Assembly: GCA_038503065.1 (NCBI GenBank)
Contig: JBCAMK010000014.1
Location: 620,001 to 684,000, forward strand
Direction: 5' to 3'
Source of the DNA: Paragyromitra xinjiangensis
Lineage: Eukaryota > Ascomycota > Pezizomycetes > Pezizales > Discinaceae
Length of the DNA stretch: 64,000 nt
A program made the position numbers and the translations under genes. Below the pieces are notes generated by a model. That model made no database searches. It was not told the DNA's origin and saw nothing but the letters and a program-made list of their open reading frames with translations. Below, piece by piece: positions 22,609 through 32,692 of this stretch; within the stretch, counting starts at the first letter, position 1; each line of letters begins with the position of its first letter.

Positions 22609-24213
22609 ATGACCCCACATCGAGGGCTGCCGCCCCCGGCGGCCATGACTTTGCCATCACCTACACAGCAATCTTCGAATAGTTTAGGTTCTCAGGTGCC
22701 TCACCAATGGCAGTCTTCGGAGGAAATGTCACGAACTTGGATGCTGGCAAAGATGGAGGAGGATCGACGGAAAGCCGAGGAAGAGCGGACAAAACAGGAG
22801 CAGCTTAGGATGGATACGAAGAGATTAGAGTTGGATTTTTTAAGGGAGGCTTATCGAATGGGGATCCCGCCACCGGTAATACCGATTATGTTTGCTGGGG
22901 GAGGTGCTCTGAAAGGCGCTGGTGTAGAGTGGTTGAATGAATATTATACTCAACACATGGGCCATCTTCAGCAGCAACAGCAGCTAGTCCAGCAACAACA
23001 AGTCCAGCAGCAACAGGTTCAGCAGCAACCACATCAATCCCATCAGATGCCCCCTCATCACTCTCCTGGCCCTGACCGAAAACTGCGAAGGGAAGATCGT
23101 GTGATAGGACCACAGTCATTTGGCCCTCCTGGTCAGTCCACACAGCCACAGCACATGGGGCCGCCTCCAGGGGCGGCGGGCATGCCAACTCAACAAGGAC
23201 CTCCGCCGGCGGGCTATATGCCATCATATCCATTATCTAGCATTCCCGCGGGCTCAAGGAGCGGGCCACCAGCACAGCATCAAACACGGCCACCACAATC
23301 CCAGCAGTTACAGGTTAATACTAAGGATATACATCAACCTCCTATACTTCCGGGAATGCCAGGGCAAATTGTCAGTACTCCAATCAGCACTCCTCATGGC
23401 CAATCAATGCAAGGTGTACCTCCACCCCCGCATCCTCCATCTCATCCACCAGCTCAAGATCCCCCTTCTCAACCCGGGATATTTTTCCATCACTGGGTTC
23501 CCCCAAACAGTCAGCCTGCAGGCATGGCAACACCGGTTCAAGCTACAGCTTCACCGCAAAGGCAATTGGATTCCCCGTTCTCTCATCATCCACCTCCAAA
23601 TCAACTTACAGGGCCTGACTATGTGAGCTCTCCGAAGAAACGAAAGACTACAACAACTCAGTCTCAGCAGACACCTTCGGGCCCTCCTTTTTCTCCGCCG
23701 TTTCACCCTACCCCTTTGCCTACGGCCACTACACCCAACCGGACACGACGCGGTCACTCAAGGCATCGAAGTGAGACCACATCAAGTGTTAGAGGATTTG
23801 AGCCTTACGGCAGGCCAGCAACGCGTAACCGACGGTCAACCGGAGAATCTCCTCACCCTGATAGCGGTGTATTGGGGTCCCAATTACCCCCTGTATCATC
23901 GACAAGCGATAACGATGGAGGAGGGGGAGCCGGAGGGGGAGGAGGGGGGGGGAACGGTGGACCCCACCATCCACGCGAGCAAGAACATCAACGACAGGAA
24001 CAGCAAAGGCAGGACCAAGAAAGACAAGATCAACAGAGACAAGACCAACAAAGACAAGACCAACAACGACAACAATCGGTACCCCCTCCGCAACAAATCG
24101 GAAGGCCATATTCGGCTGGATCCGACTACAGGAGAGAGCCATATCCCCCCCAGCCCCCACGTTCCGAGGGAGGGGGAGAGAATCGAAGTAAAAGCGGAAA
24201 TGGACGGGATTGA
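22609..24213 (+). CDS. Gln/Pro-rich low-complexity protein with N-terminal coiled coil
   Basis: One uninterrupted frame of 534 residues with an in-frame stop upstream (22573). A second Met at 22645 is an alternative start. Residues about 35-105 are the only ordered-looking part: a charged helix (RTWMLAKMEEDRRKAEEERT) followed by LREAYRMGIPPPVIPIMFAGG. The rest is disordered: poly-Gln near 120-145, long Pro/Gln/His stretches, a basic patch (SPKKRKT) that could be a nuclear signal, a poly-Gly run near 440-452, and five near-identical RQDQQ-type pentads near 467-492. This composition suits a nuclear or RNA/chromatin-associated regulator, but I do not recognise the family and assign no function. 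Length fidelity of the glutamine and glycine runs depends on sequencing quality. Confidence 0.75.
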   Translation: MTPHRGLPPPAAMTLPSPTQQSSNSLGSQVPHQWQSSEEMSRTWMLAKMEEDRRKAEEERTKQEQLRMDTKRLELDFLREAYRMGIPPPVIPIMFAGGGALKGAGVEWLNEYYTQHMGHLQQQQQLVQQQQVQQQQVQQQPHQSHQMPPHHSPGPDRKLRREDRVIGPQSFGPPGQSTQPQHMGPPPGAAGMPTQQGPPPAGYMPSYPLSSIPAGSRSGPPAQHQTRPPQSQQLQVNTKDIHQPPILPGMPGQIVSTPISTPHGQSMQGVPPPPHPPSHPPAQDPPSQPGIFFHHWVPPNSQPAGMATPVQATASPQRQLDSPFSHHPPPNQLTGPDYVSSPKKRKTTTTQSQQTPSGPPFSPPFHPTPLPTATTPNRTRRGHSRHRSETTSSVRGFEPYGRPATRNRRSTGESPHPDSGVLGSQLPPVSSTSDNDGGGGAGGGGGGGNGGPHHPREQEHQRQEQQRQDQERQDQQRQDQQRQDQQRQQSVPPPQQIGRPYSAGSDYRREPYPPQPPRSEGGGENRSKSGNGRD

Positions 24214-26518
24214 TAAGGCACATATTTTTTATTCCCTTTTCTTAAAATGACGAAGTTGATGAAGATTTTCCTGTCAAAAATTTGGGTGGTGTCGCTCGCT
24301 GCCTGTAGAGGGATATCTCAGGTTGATTTCCCTTACATTCTGGGCATCTTGGAGTTTTCCATTTTATTTTCCATCTGGGTTTGCATTCTTTTCCTTTTTG
24401 TAACAGTACAATTATTCGTTTCAACTACGATATTTTCGATTCGCCTGTTTAAATATTTAGGGTACCCGGGGTTTTTTTCTATTACTTTCCTATCTGTTGA
24501 TCAATTTTTTATTGTGGAAATTGTTTGTTCCCTCCTTTCGTCCCTTCAGATAGCTAATCACGGTTGTCTGGAATGTCAATAGTAGCGAGGTAGGAGAGAA
24601 GCGTAAGATGGGTTTCCATCTGTTTATTCTTACTTTTCGTGAGTTGATCTTTTTTTTTGAATTTCTATTCACCACTGGGCTTTCCTTCAGCTTTTTCTTT
24701 ATTTCGGTTGCATTTAGGGGAACATCTAAGAATTTTCTCCCAAGAGGAGGGATGCGGGGCACAAAAATATGGATACGAGAGTAGAAAAAAAGAGCGGTCT
24801 TCAGCCAGCCTGTTGATGTGGCACCAACAGTTGAGAAAACAAGCATTGTATATGTACATTTTATATAGGTCATCGCAAAAAAGCAAAAACGCAGCACCGA
24901 TCTTAGTATTAAAAAAGGGCGTATTTGGTCATTGACACTAGATTCGAAGTAGGACAAATATTTCATAGGAAAAAGAAGGTTTGTTGACCACGCGTATTCA
25001 CGTGGTGCATGAGTGGTAGACTACATGTAGGTTCAGATGGGGTGTGATCGTGAACGGACGGGTATGCCCAGGAATCTTTGCCTTGGGGGGAAACCTTGAA
25101 AACCTTTGAACCTGGAACACACAACTGCATACGCGCATAGCGTAGATGGTGATTAGGATGTGTCTTATGCTTGCTTGATTTTGTTGCCACTAATTTTTCG
25201 ACTCTCTTTTCTTGGGGGAGGGGGCATCGGGCGAAACCATTGCTAGCGCAAAACCTAAGATTGAGTGCTTGGGCGGCAATGGATTTGTGTACTCATACCT
25301 GTCGGTGTAGGGCAATATACCTTCAGGGCAGGGCACACAGATATGATACATAGAGTAAAGCACATTCTTGGGCCCTAGGGCTAAGGTGTTGAGACATGTG
25401 AACAGACCATACGGGATCCCCGCCTCGCCTGTCTTGTCCGAATACTTCTAGCTCTGTTCCACCTGCCAGGCTGTCCTTAAGGAAACGATTTCCCCAGGTA
25501 TGCACGTATAATGTACGATGATATACCTTGAATCGGACACTCCGATTCGGAAAACCCATATTTAATGAAAAGGCGACCATATAGAGTAAGTTAAAGGACC
25601 CCAAAGTAACAGGGCGAGAGATTAGCCCTTATTTGCCGAAGGGGTGAGGGAGGAGTTCATGTCGAGTAGCCGGCGCGGTGTGACACACCCAGACATATTC
25701 AGACAGAGCAGTACCCGGAAACGTGTTGTATTCGGCCTTCCCTCCCATGCAATTTTATGCATTTCCAAGTTCGTCGTATCCGAAAAATGGCAAGGACGGG
25801 ATGGAGGAGGAAAGGAGAGGAGCGATTATTTGCTCTTTGTGGGAGAGGAGTTGCCGCGGTTGTTGCTGTTGTGTTTTGTTGTTACAAGCTGTACGGTGGT
25901 GGGCTGGGAAGTACATATGTGCGATTGTTTCATGACGATGGCAGCGAGATTGGAGGGGTGGTGCTTTTTGGGGAGGGGGGATTTTCTTGGCGCGGCTGGT
26001 TTGTTGCGGATTGTGATTGACGACCCGTTTTTTTGGGCCTGGGGGCTTTTTCTTCTTTTTTTTCAGCCGCGTCCTGAAGATGGATCCCTGTCACGGATCA
26101 TCACGTTATTCCGGCTCGATTACCCGGCTTTGCATCGTTGGTTTTTTTTCCTGTGTTCCGTTGGATCCGCTCGTTGGGAACTCCGGTTCAAAATGAATCA
26201 GCCAATTTGTGGAAACAACGTCAGCTCAGCCGCATATGCGGTAGGATGAACTGTCACAAAATGACAAAGGGGAGCATTTAGCGAGATAGGGGCTGACTAG
26301 CACGGTTCAGAACATGGCAGAAGTGGCTCGGGGGCCACGTGATTAACCCTAACCCAATCCACAGGCGTCTGTGCTTCTGGTCCAAGCTCTGTAACAAGGG
26401 TTCAGGCAGTGGAAGCCAACGTCAACATAAACAGAGCTTCCAACACCACCTCACCGGAACAACTTTTCGTCTACGGATATTCATCGTTTGGTGTCTCTGT
26501 GAACCAGCTATATCAGGG
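24214..26518. other. intergenic region between the Gln-rich and OGFr-domain genes
   Basis: No supportable gene. The first 500 bases are T-rich 3' flank. A 201-codon open frame at 25644-26249 is Trp/Leu/Cys-rich with no family features and is rejected as a gene. The last part is the promoter/leader of the OGFr-domain gene and contains a telomere-like motif. Confidence 0.5.
26344..26355. promoter_or_regulatory. telo-box-like motif TAACCCTAACCC
   Basis: Two tandem copies of the CCCTAA telomere unit lie 164 bases before the favoured OGFr start codon. In fungi and plants such sequences in promoters bind telobox (Tbf1/TRF-like) factors; a role here is inference. A second copy of the same 12-mer is at 31728-31739. 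Confidence 0.3.
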
Positions 26519-27442
26519 ATGCACCGCATCCTCTCGGGCCGTATCGGCGGCGGGAGATCTTTCAACAAACCAGCGCCGAGGCGGGACTCACCAAGCTTCC
26601 TCGCTAGCCTGATAGCTGTTACGAACTCTCCAAGCGATGTCAACTCCTCCAGCATCAGCAATAGTAAAAACGGCACTGATTCCGGAAAGAATGTTTCAGA
26701 CGGGAAAGACGGAGCAAGCTCCGGTTCTTCAGGCTCCTCCACCACTGGAATCCTGCGACTTTACACCAACCGGCTGATAAGCTTCTATACACACCCCAAC
26801 GGCGGTCGCGATGCCGAAGACCGCACTTTATCCGAAATACTCCGCTTCCCTGATCGCGACTTGGAATATCACCATGATTATATCCAGTGGCTATTCCCAC
26901 TTCCTGAACGTTCCCCTTTCAATCCCAACGCTCCACAGATCGACCAAGCTACAGCCGAAGCCTTTCGCACCCGCCCGGAACTCCGCAGCCGCCTCCGTGA
27001 GAGCTTTGTGCGCATGCTATCGTTTTACGGTTTCGAAGTGATTCCAGTTCCTGCTGGGGGAAAGTTCGGGATCCAAGAAGGCTCAAACATTGATTTTCAG
27101 CGGAAGAGCAGATTCTGGCTACGTCAGTTTGACCATAACCATCTCAGGATTACCAGAATCATCAGATGCCTTCGTGTTCTTGGACTAGAAGACGAGGCGG
27201 AAGAGTTCTATAAGATCCTTGCTAGGGTTGGAGCACCGAAGCCTGGGCAGGGTGGTGTTGGACAAAAGTCCTTGAACTTTTGGAAAAGGGCTGCAAAGAG
27301 GCCGCTGCAAGTGCCACCGGATGACGAAAACTACCAAGATCCAGAAGAAGAGGAGGATGATGATGATGAAGATGGTGGTAGCGAATTGGATCGCGATACG
27401 GGAGAAATGAAGCTTGACCCGGTGTCGAAAGGAAAGAAATAA
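26519..27442 (+). CDS. opioid growth factor receptor (OGFr) conserved-domain protein
   Basis: A single frame encodes 307 residues from the ATG at 26519. The frame stays open upstream to an ATG at 26339 (367 residues), but those 60 extra residues look non-coding and contain a telo-box-like motif, so the shorter form is favoured. After a Ser/Asn/Gly-rich stretch, residues about 78-245 carry the OGFr domain: LRLYTNRLISFYTHPN, RTLSEILRFPDRDLEYHHDY, IQWLFPLPERS, then LRESFVRMLSFYGFE and HNHLRITRIIRCLRVLGL. The C-terminus is acidic (a Glu/Asp run near 275-290). In fungi this domain occurs in uncharacterised intracellular proteins; there is no reason to infer opioid binding. The domain name is secure, the function unknown. 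Confidence 0.85.
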   Translation: MHRILSGRIGGGRSFNKPAPRRDSPSFLASLIAVTNSPSDVNSSSISNSKNGTDSGKNVSDGKDGASSGSSGSSTTGILRLYTNRLISFYTHPNGGRDAEDRTLSEILRFPDRDLEYHHDYIQWLFPLPERSPFNPNAPQIDQATAEAFRTRPELRSRLRESFVRMLSFYGFEVIPVPAGGKFGIQEGSNIDFQRKSRFWLRQFDHNHLRITRIIRCLRVLGLEDEAEEFYKILARVGAPKPGQGGVGQKSLNFWKRAAKRPLQVPPDDENYQDPEEEEDDDDEDGGSELDRDTGEMKLDPVSKGKK

Positions 27443-28057
27443 TTGGGGTAAACCAGAGGGAAAGAGCTCTGCTTAGAGAGTTAAGGACGATACTTTGGGT
27501 TGGTGTACACTAGATCGCTATTAGGGCTTAAGCTTAGAGCTACTTGTTTTCTATATTAGTCTTTATTTCCCTTTTTGAGTTTCTGTTCCTGCTCCCTCGA
27601 ATTCGGGATTTATCTGTAGGAGTCTAATAAGGAATACCCAAAGATAGAATATATTTTATATCCCTTATTATTACTATCCTTTCGATCGTAACGAATTATG
27701 GCCCGTTTGGACCATTATTTTCAACCACATTATCAAGAATAGTCACAACAACACATAATTTTGACCTTTTTTCCTTTATATAGAATCATACAGCAACCTC
27801 TCTAAGACTATATGGTAAACTTTGGGCTTAATATATTCCTATTCTTATATAAAATGCGCAAAGTTCGATGATTTAGGGGGGGGGTGAGCCCATGTGGTTG
27901 AGGTGTTATTAGGTTTTCAAAAATCGGGCTTAAAATTCTGGTCCATTTGGACTAGAATTCCGGTTGCTACGACCGAAGGGATAAATAAGAGTAGGGCTTA
28001 ACTTTTAGGTGCATCATAATCCATCACTCGCTACCACAAGCCATTAACAATTTAATG

Positions 28058-28079
28058 AGTAGTAGTAGTAGTAGTAGTA
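28058..28079. repeat. AGT trinucleotide microsatellite
   Basis: Seven AGT units in tandem in intergenic, AT-rich DNA. Confidence 0.85.
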
Positions 28080-29339
28080 ATTCATTTACGTATCCAACCC
28101 TACGGGTTATGACGATAAGATAACTACAAACAAAAACAAACCAACAATTTCCCATTCTCCCACTATTCCTTTAACATATCTTCCCATCTCTTTTCACTTC
28201 ATAATGACACATAACAATTTAATGATGATAATTTCATTAAGTATCCTAGGTTATGGTACCCATCAGAAATTAAAACCCTCTAACTGGCCCCTTTCTAACT
28301 TCCCATCTAGCTGAAATTCCCGCCATCAGCACAAACTTACGAAAGGCGTGCTTACTGTTACACGCAAATATAGATTCTCCTGCTAACTCCTCTATATTCT
28401 ATTTTAGTTAATTGCGTTTTATAGGGCAGCAGCATAGTACCTTAGGTGCCTAGATTCTGCCCCTCCACCATGTTTCGTGCTTCCCTTTTCCGCTGTGAGG
28501 AAGTATAGATTATCAGCAAGCATAGTTTATGCCCATATACTCTTCCAGCCCGTTGAAGGGATAAAGACCTAGTTCACTTTCTGCTACTTCAAAAATTTGT
28601 GTGCCTAGTAGCTGTGTCTAATTCCTCATCGACCTTATTTATCAAAAATACCTGTACCCGAAACCCAGAAGTGCCCATCCAAGTTAGACTAGGCTTACAA
28701 GGAGGGTAGTCACATGTTGGGAAGTTTACCACCACGGCGAGCGCCAGCCTCACTAGATATCTCGCTTATCTCTTATGGGTCAAAATATATTCCACGTGAT
28801 GCAAGTCTCGGTGATCTCCCCTCAGCACATGCTCCATTGATCTCTATAGTTATTCTTGAGGTCGTCGCACCGGGGCTATGAGATAAACGAGCGCTTCTGG
28901 GAGTGGTGTAGGTTGTGGTGGGTTATTGCAGGACTGAAGGAAGGAAGGGATAAGAATGGATGTTAGGATACTACATGATGGAAAAAGAAGATGCGGGGAT
29001 GAGAGGATAAGAATTATTAATATCAAGTTAAGGTAGTAGGGTGTTCATCATCATAATATACATGAATTAGTGAGTCCTAGTTACTATGAAATAAGTTTCT
29101 GTGCTAGAAGGACCTTTTGTACGCACATCCAGCGAACTTGGTTTGAGTATAAACCCCCCCCTCCTTTTGAATTTCTTCTGTTTCTTCTTCCACACTTCTA
29201 ATCCATACATGCACCCCTTGCTGCTCGGATACATCGAAACTGTGACAGGAATTTGATAGATTATGAATACAGGTGCCAGGCAATGATGGTAGGTACACGA
29301 TGTTGATGAAAGTAGCGATGCTCGTTGCAAGAGGGGGGG

Positions 29340-29700
29340 TTAATTTGGGAGCGATGGAATGTATGATGGCAATGTGGCAAAAGAAAGCTGTATGGTAGTC
29401 TCTAGTCTCGTGCCCAGCCCCACTACCTCCATTGCGCAGCAACCTATGGTAGGTGGGGATGGGAACGAGCCTAGCTGTATGGGTACATGTACATGTAGTA
29501 CTGCTGGTGGAAGTGTCTGCGATGGTACACAGTATGGGGTTGGGCACGAGACGATACCACCCACTGTATTCAGCCTATGAAGTACTAGTCAGGCGGTTAG
29601 CATCTTGTGCCAATCCGTGACGTGAAATAGCTCTAATAAGCTAGTACTTTCTTTATTTTAGCAGTCAAAGTTGTTTGTTTAGCTGGCCACTACGTATTTC
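29340..29700 (+). repeat. composite dispersed repeat, copy B
   Basis: This copy has three hairpin arms related to copy A: 29403-29422 (identical to the 20-bp arm at 6148-6167), and two inverted arms at 29454-29473 (diverged) and 29535-29553 (nearly intact). The tRNA-like module follows at 29588-29680, sharing GGTTAGCATCTT, CTAATAAGCTAGTA and the T-rich end with a GTCAAA core with copy A; its T-arm is lost. Sequence before the left arm (ATGATGGCAATG) also resembles copy A, so the family is longer than the hairpin and module. Confidence 0.6.
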
Positions 29701-30254
29701 TCCCAGCGTATTGGCGCGCCTGAAACTATTCCCTCGGAAGTGGGAATGGTGGTACCCGGCTTTCACCAGTCTCTGTTATAGAAGGTTTCATGTACTGGGG
29801 AAGGTATGCACTGAGGGTCGGTAGGTTCGAGCACTCATAAGGATGTGTCGGAGCTGAAAGGAACGTCACTTTGCACTCAAAAAGAAGCAGAAGCTGTTAA
29901 GTGTGAATCATGAATTATCACTCATGACTCAAATAAGCCTAGTATAGCTTTTTATTTGATTCATTAAGCTTGTCCTACAGGTGTATGGTACTTTTATCGC
30001 GTTAAACTGGGTTATAGGGAAACATACTCGGATAAGAAGGGGAAAGGTTTCAGCTAACGAAGACTATGTTGCTTAACAAGCTTGTATAGGATCACCACAT
30101 TCATTCTAGTCTCTAATCAATCTTACAGTTATTCTTCTTCCACATATCTTAGAGTTTATCATCTCTTCTATCAGAATCGCCTCTGACAATATTCCAGTAG
30201 CTTGGTAGGTATATACACCCTTAAAAACCCCTAGCCCTAGACAGGAATTTGGTT

Positions 30255-31430
30255 TCAGGGGAGTAGCCTATCTCCCTTTTTTAAAGCATACGAAGCCATC
30301 ATTTTTGTTACTTCCGGGCGATACGTTCGCATATCCCCATCGCACAGAGTGCATAAATACAGATATGAAAGTCTCAAGTTTTCTCTTATGAAAATCATGA
30401 CATCGGTCCAGTAACCAGTGAACAGTCTACTCCATCTTATGGTAACCTTCCTCAGGGTCTTTTCGTGCCGGCGTAAGAAGCTTGTGAATTCAGAGTAATG
30501 TGTGTGGACTGTTTGTAGTTGAATTTGGGTTAAGTTTGGCCAGGTATGAGCCCTCCCGAGGATACACGGGAAGAAAGTGAGTGCAGTGCCCTCTCGCGCT
30601 TGCGCTTCCGTTTGCTGGAAAATAGTTTCGAGGAAAAGTGTTTGGAGGTGTGCCGCTGACGACAGAACGTGAAATAGCGGATGCTCTTGAGAGCTGGAGG
30701 GTTGGAACCATTGAGATAGCTGATCGTTTTGTTGCTGGATCCCCAATTTTATAGTCTTGCAGTTCTGTAATACAGCGGTAGCGCGTTCTAGAAACACTAG
30801 ATCTTCAAAAATAGATAAATGAATCAAGCTCGGGGAGCGCAGATCCGAGAAAACGAAGGTAGCCAGTTTAATGTCTCCGAGATAAAGTGCATTAATTAGT
30901 GCCATGAATGTCCGTGTATAATACTCTAGAGTTTTTCCCCCTTGGCGTCCTAACCCATACCGGTTCATATGTTCTTCCGAGGGACGCGAGTGCGGTAAAG
31001 GAAGCCAGGCGAAACAGGACCCCAAAGCCACGTCTTCCAACCCCGAAAGTCCCCTGAAAGTATCCAAAAAAACGTCTAGGAACTTGAGTTTCTCCTCTAC
31101 TAAAGACTCACAAATTTCCAAAGCCCTTTCGTCATCATGGCTGATATTTTCCAACTGCATTTGCTCAAGGAATTCTGGCCAGATCGTGATTTGTGTTGGG
31201 TCATGTTCCAGGAAAACTCTCTTAATGTGTGTAGCTATGTCTGGATTGCAGGATATCGAAAGTAGTCGAGGTAGAGATGATGGGAGGATTTTCAGTGATA
31301 TGGACTGAAAGAGGAACGGGATAGCGAGATGAGTGAGGGAACGCTGAACTAAACGGAAGTTTGCGATGTCTCTCTTGCAGGGAAGATGGTGAAGAATAAG
31401 TCTGATAAGTTCAGGGGGTATTGTGTCCAT
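30255..31430 (-). CDS. F-box protein
   Basis: An intronless frame of 391 residues. It starts with a clear F-box (residues about 1-45): IPPELIRLILHHLPCKRDI, then FRLVQRSLTHLAIPFLFQ. F-box proteins bind Skp1 and bring substrates to SCF ubiquitin ligases. The remainder is Leu-rich and irregular, as in the large fungal families of F-box proteins with degenerate leucine-rich repeats, and no WD40 or other known substrate domain is visible. The substrate cannot be inferred. It is flanked by repeat-rich intergenic DNA on both sides, typical of the fast-evolving members of this family. Confidence 0.8.
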   Translation of the reverse strand: MDTIPPELIRLILHHLPCKRDIANFRLVQRSLTHLAIPFLFQSISLKILPSSLPRLLSISCNPDIATHIKRVFLEHDPTQITIWPEFLEQMQLENISHDDERALEICESLVEEKLKFLDVFLDTFRGLSGLEDVALGSCFAWLPLPHSRPSEEHMNRYGLGRQGGKTLEYYTRTFMALINALYLGDIKLATFVFSDLRSPSLIHLSIFEDLVFLERATAVLQNCKTIKLGIQQQNDQLSQWFQPSSSQEHPLFHVLSSAAHLQTLFLETIFQQTEAQAREGTALTFFPCILGRAHTWPNLTQIQLQTVHTHYSEFTSFLRRHEKTLRKVTIRWSRLFTGYWTDVMIFIRENLRLSYLYLCTLCDGDMRTYRPEVTKMMASYALKKGDRLLP

Positions 31431-32692
31431 TCTCTTATAGGTGTAGAGGATAAGTCGGAAAAAGTCTTTCTATATAATACGAAGGGCTCGTATTAACATT
31501 AGAGCGTTCAATTAGGTCAGGACCTAGGAACTAACCTCGGTAACAATACCGATTTTGCTAGCACCGGTTTCTAGGGCCTGTAAATGCGTAATAGGGGTGT
31601 AAATCGCAGTTATTTGAGAGGCCTGTTCATAGCTTCGTGAGTCTGTCGGCAACTTTGAAAGGTGGGGTCTAATTTCTCCACTTAGTGCCAAGAATAAGCA
31701 ATTACGGATTTATTCTAGCAGGAGAACTAACCCTAACCCATCGAGTGGCCTGAAATGTTACCACCAGTCATCCACCCCGACCAAATATCTGATAGTTTAA
31801 CTGGAGGCAAGAGATAGCTAATTATTAGGAACGGTATTTTCGTTGCCGGTAAGGTCGGTGTAGAGTGATTGGATGGCGATAATATAGGTTCATTAGTGAT
31901 TTTGGTCTCGTCGGCGACTTGCGGTATCGTCTGGGCGGTCGGTGGAAATGATACACCCCCTTGTCAATAGGTACCAGTATATGTAAAAGGGACAACAATA
32001 GTTGAGTTACGATGGGAGGCGGGGACAGAGGATAGAACGATGCCGCCGGTGATTGGCTGATGTTAGCGGTACGTTGATCCTCTTGATTGACACCAGGACG
32101 GACGTTGCTGGTAGCTCTCCTGGGAATATCCTATGGGCTCAATAATGCGCCGGTCTTGAGCGTAAGGAAAGCATAGCAGTTACCTACAAATCCCTCCCCG
32201 AACCCTGATACTTTTACTAGATATAAAATCACAGATCATCACTCGATAAAGTATAAAGTAACATGTTGGATATTTACTTCCTTTCGTGGTGCTTCCGGCC
32301 TTTCTCTATTCATTTGGCTCGATTGTTTTCTCCACCTACGTAGGGCTTCTATAGCATACGTAGGCTTTTCTGCTGTTTAGGTTTCTTATCATTCCTTGCT
32401 GATTTGGTCTTCTTTGGCTGTTAATTATTTAGTCGGCTATTTAGTGTATTGGGCTTATTTGGAGGCTGCTTTGGGCCTGGAGGCGTTGACCGGCGAGGTA
32501 TATGGTGGAGCACTTTCTATTGGCTGAATACCTGTATATACACAGAGGCTTTCTGCCTCTTCTTCGTTTCTTTATTCAGCATCAAACATATCAAGCCTTC
32601 CACAGAAGCAACGAATATCACCTCCTATTTCTATTACAACTGGTATCTTAGTTTTTTTCCATATACAACAACCAAGATATACCTTACTACAC
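31431..32692. other. intergenic region between the F-box gene and galactokinase
   Basis: It serves as promoter region of the F-box gene and 3' flank of galactokinase. A telomere-like TAACCCTAACCC lies at 31728-31739. Nothing else is supported. Confidence 0.5.

Larger units (their letters stand above)
27443..30254. other. intergenic region with repeat copy B
   Basis: No gene is supported. The region is AT-rich in its first kilobase, contains an AGT microsatellite (28058-28079), and holds the second copy of the composite repeat at about 29340-29700. Minus-strand frames at 29067-29564 lie inside that repeat and are not genes. Confidence 0.55.

Noticed and set aside
25644..26249. 201-residue plus-strand open frame
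   Set aside because: Composition (many Trp, Cys, Leu, Phe, Gly) reflects T/G-rich DNA; other frames overlap it, and it lies in the leader region of the OGFr-domain gene.
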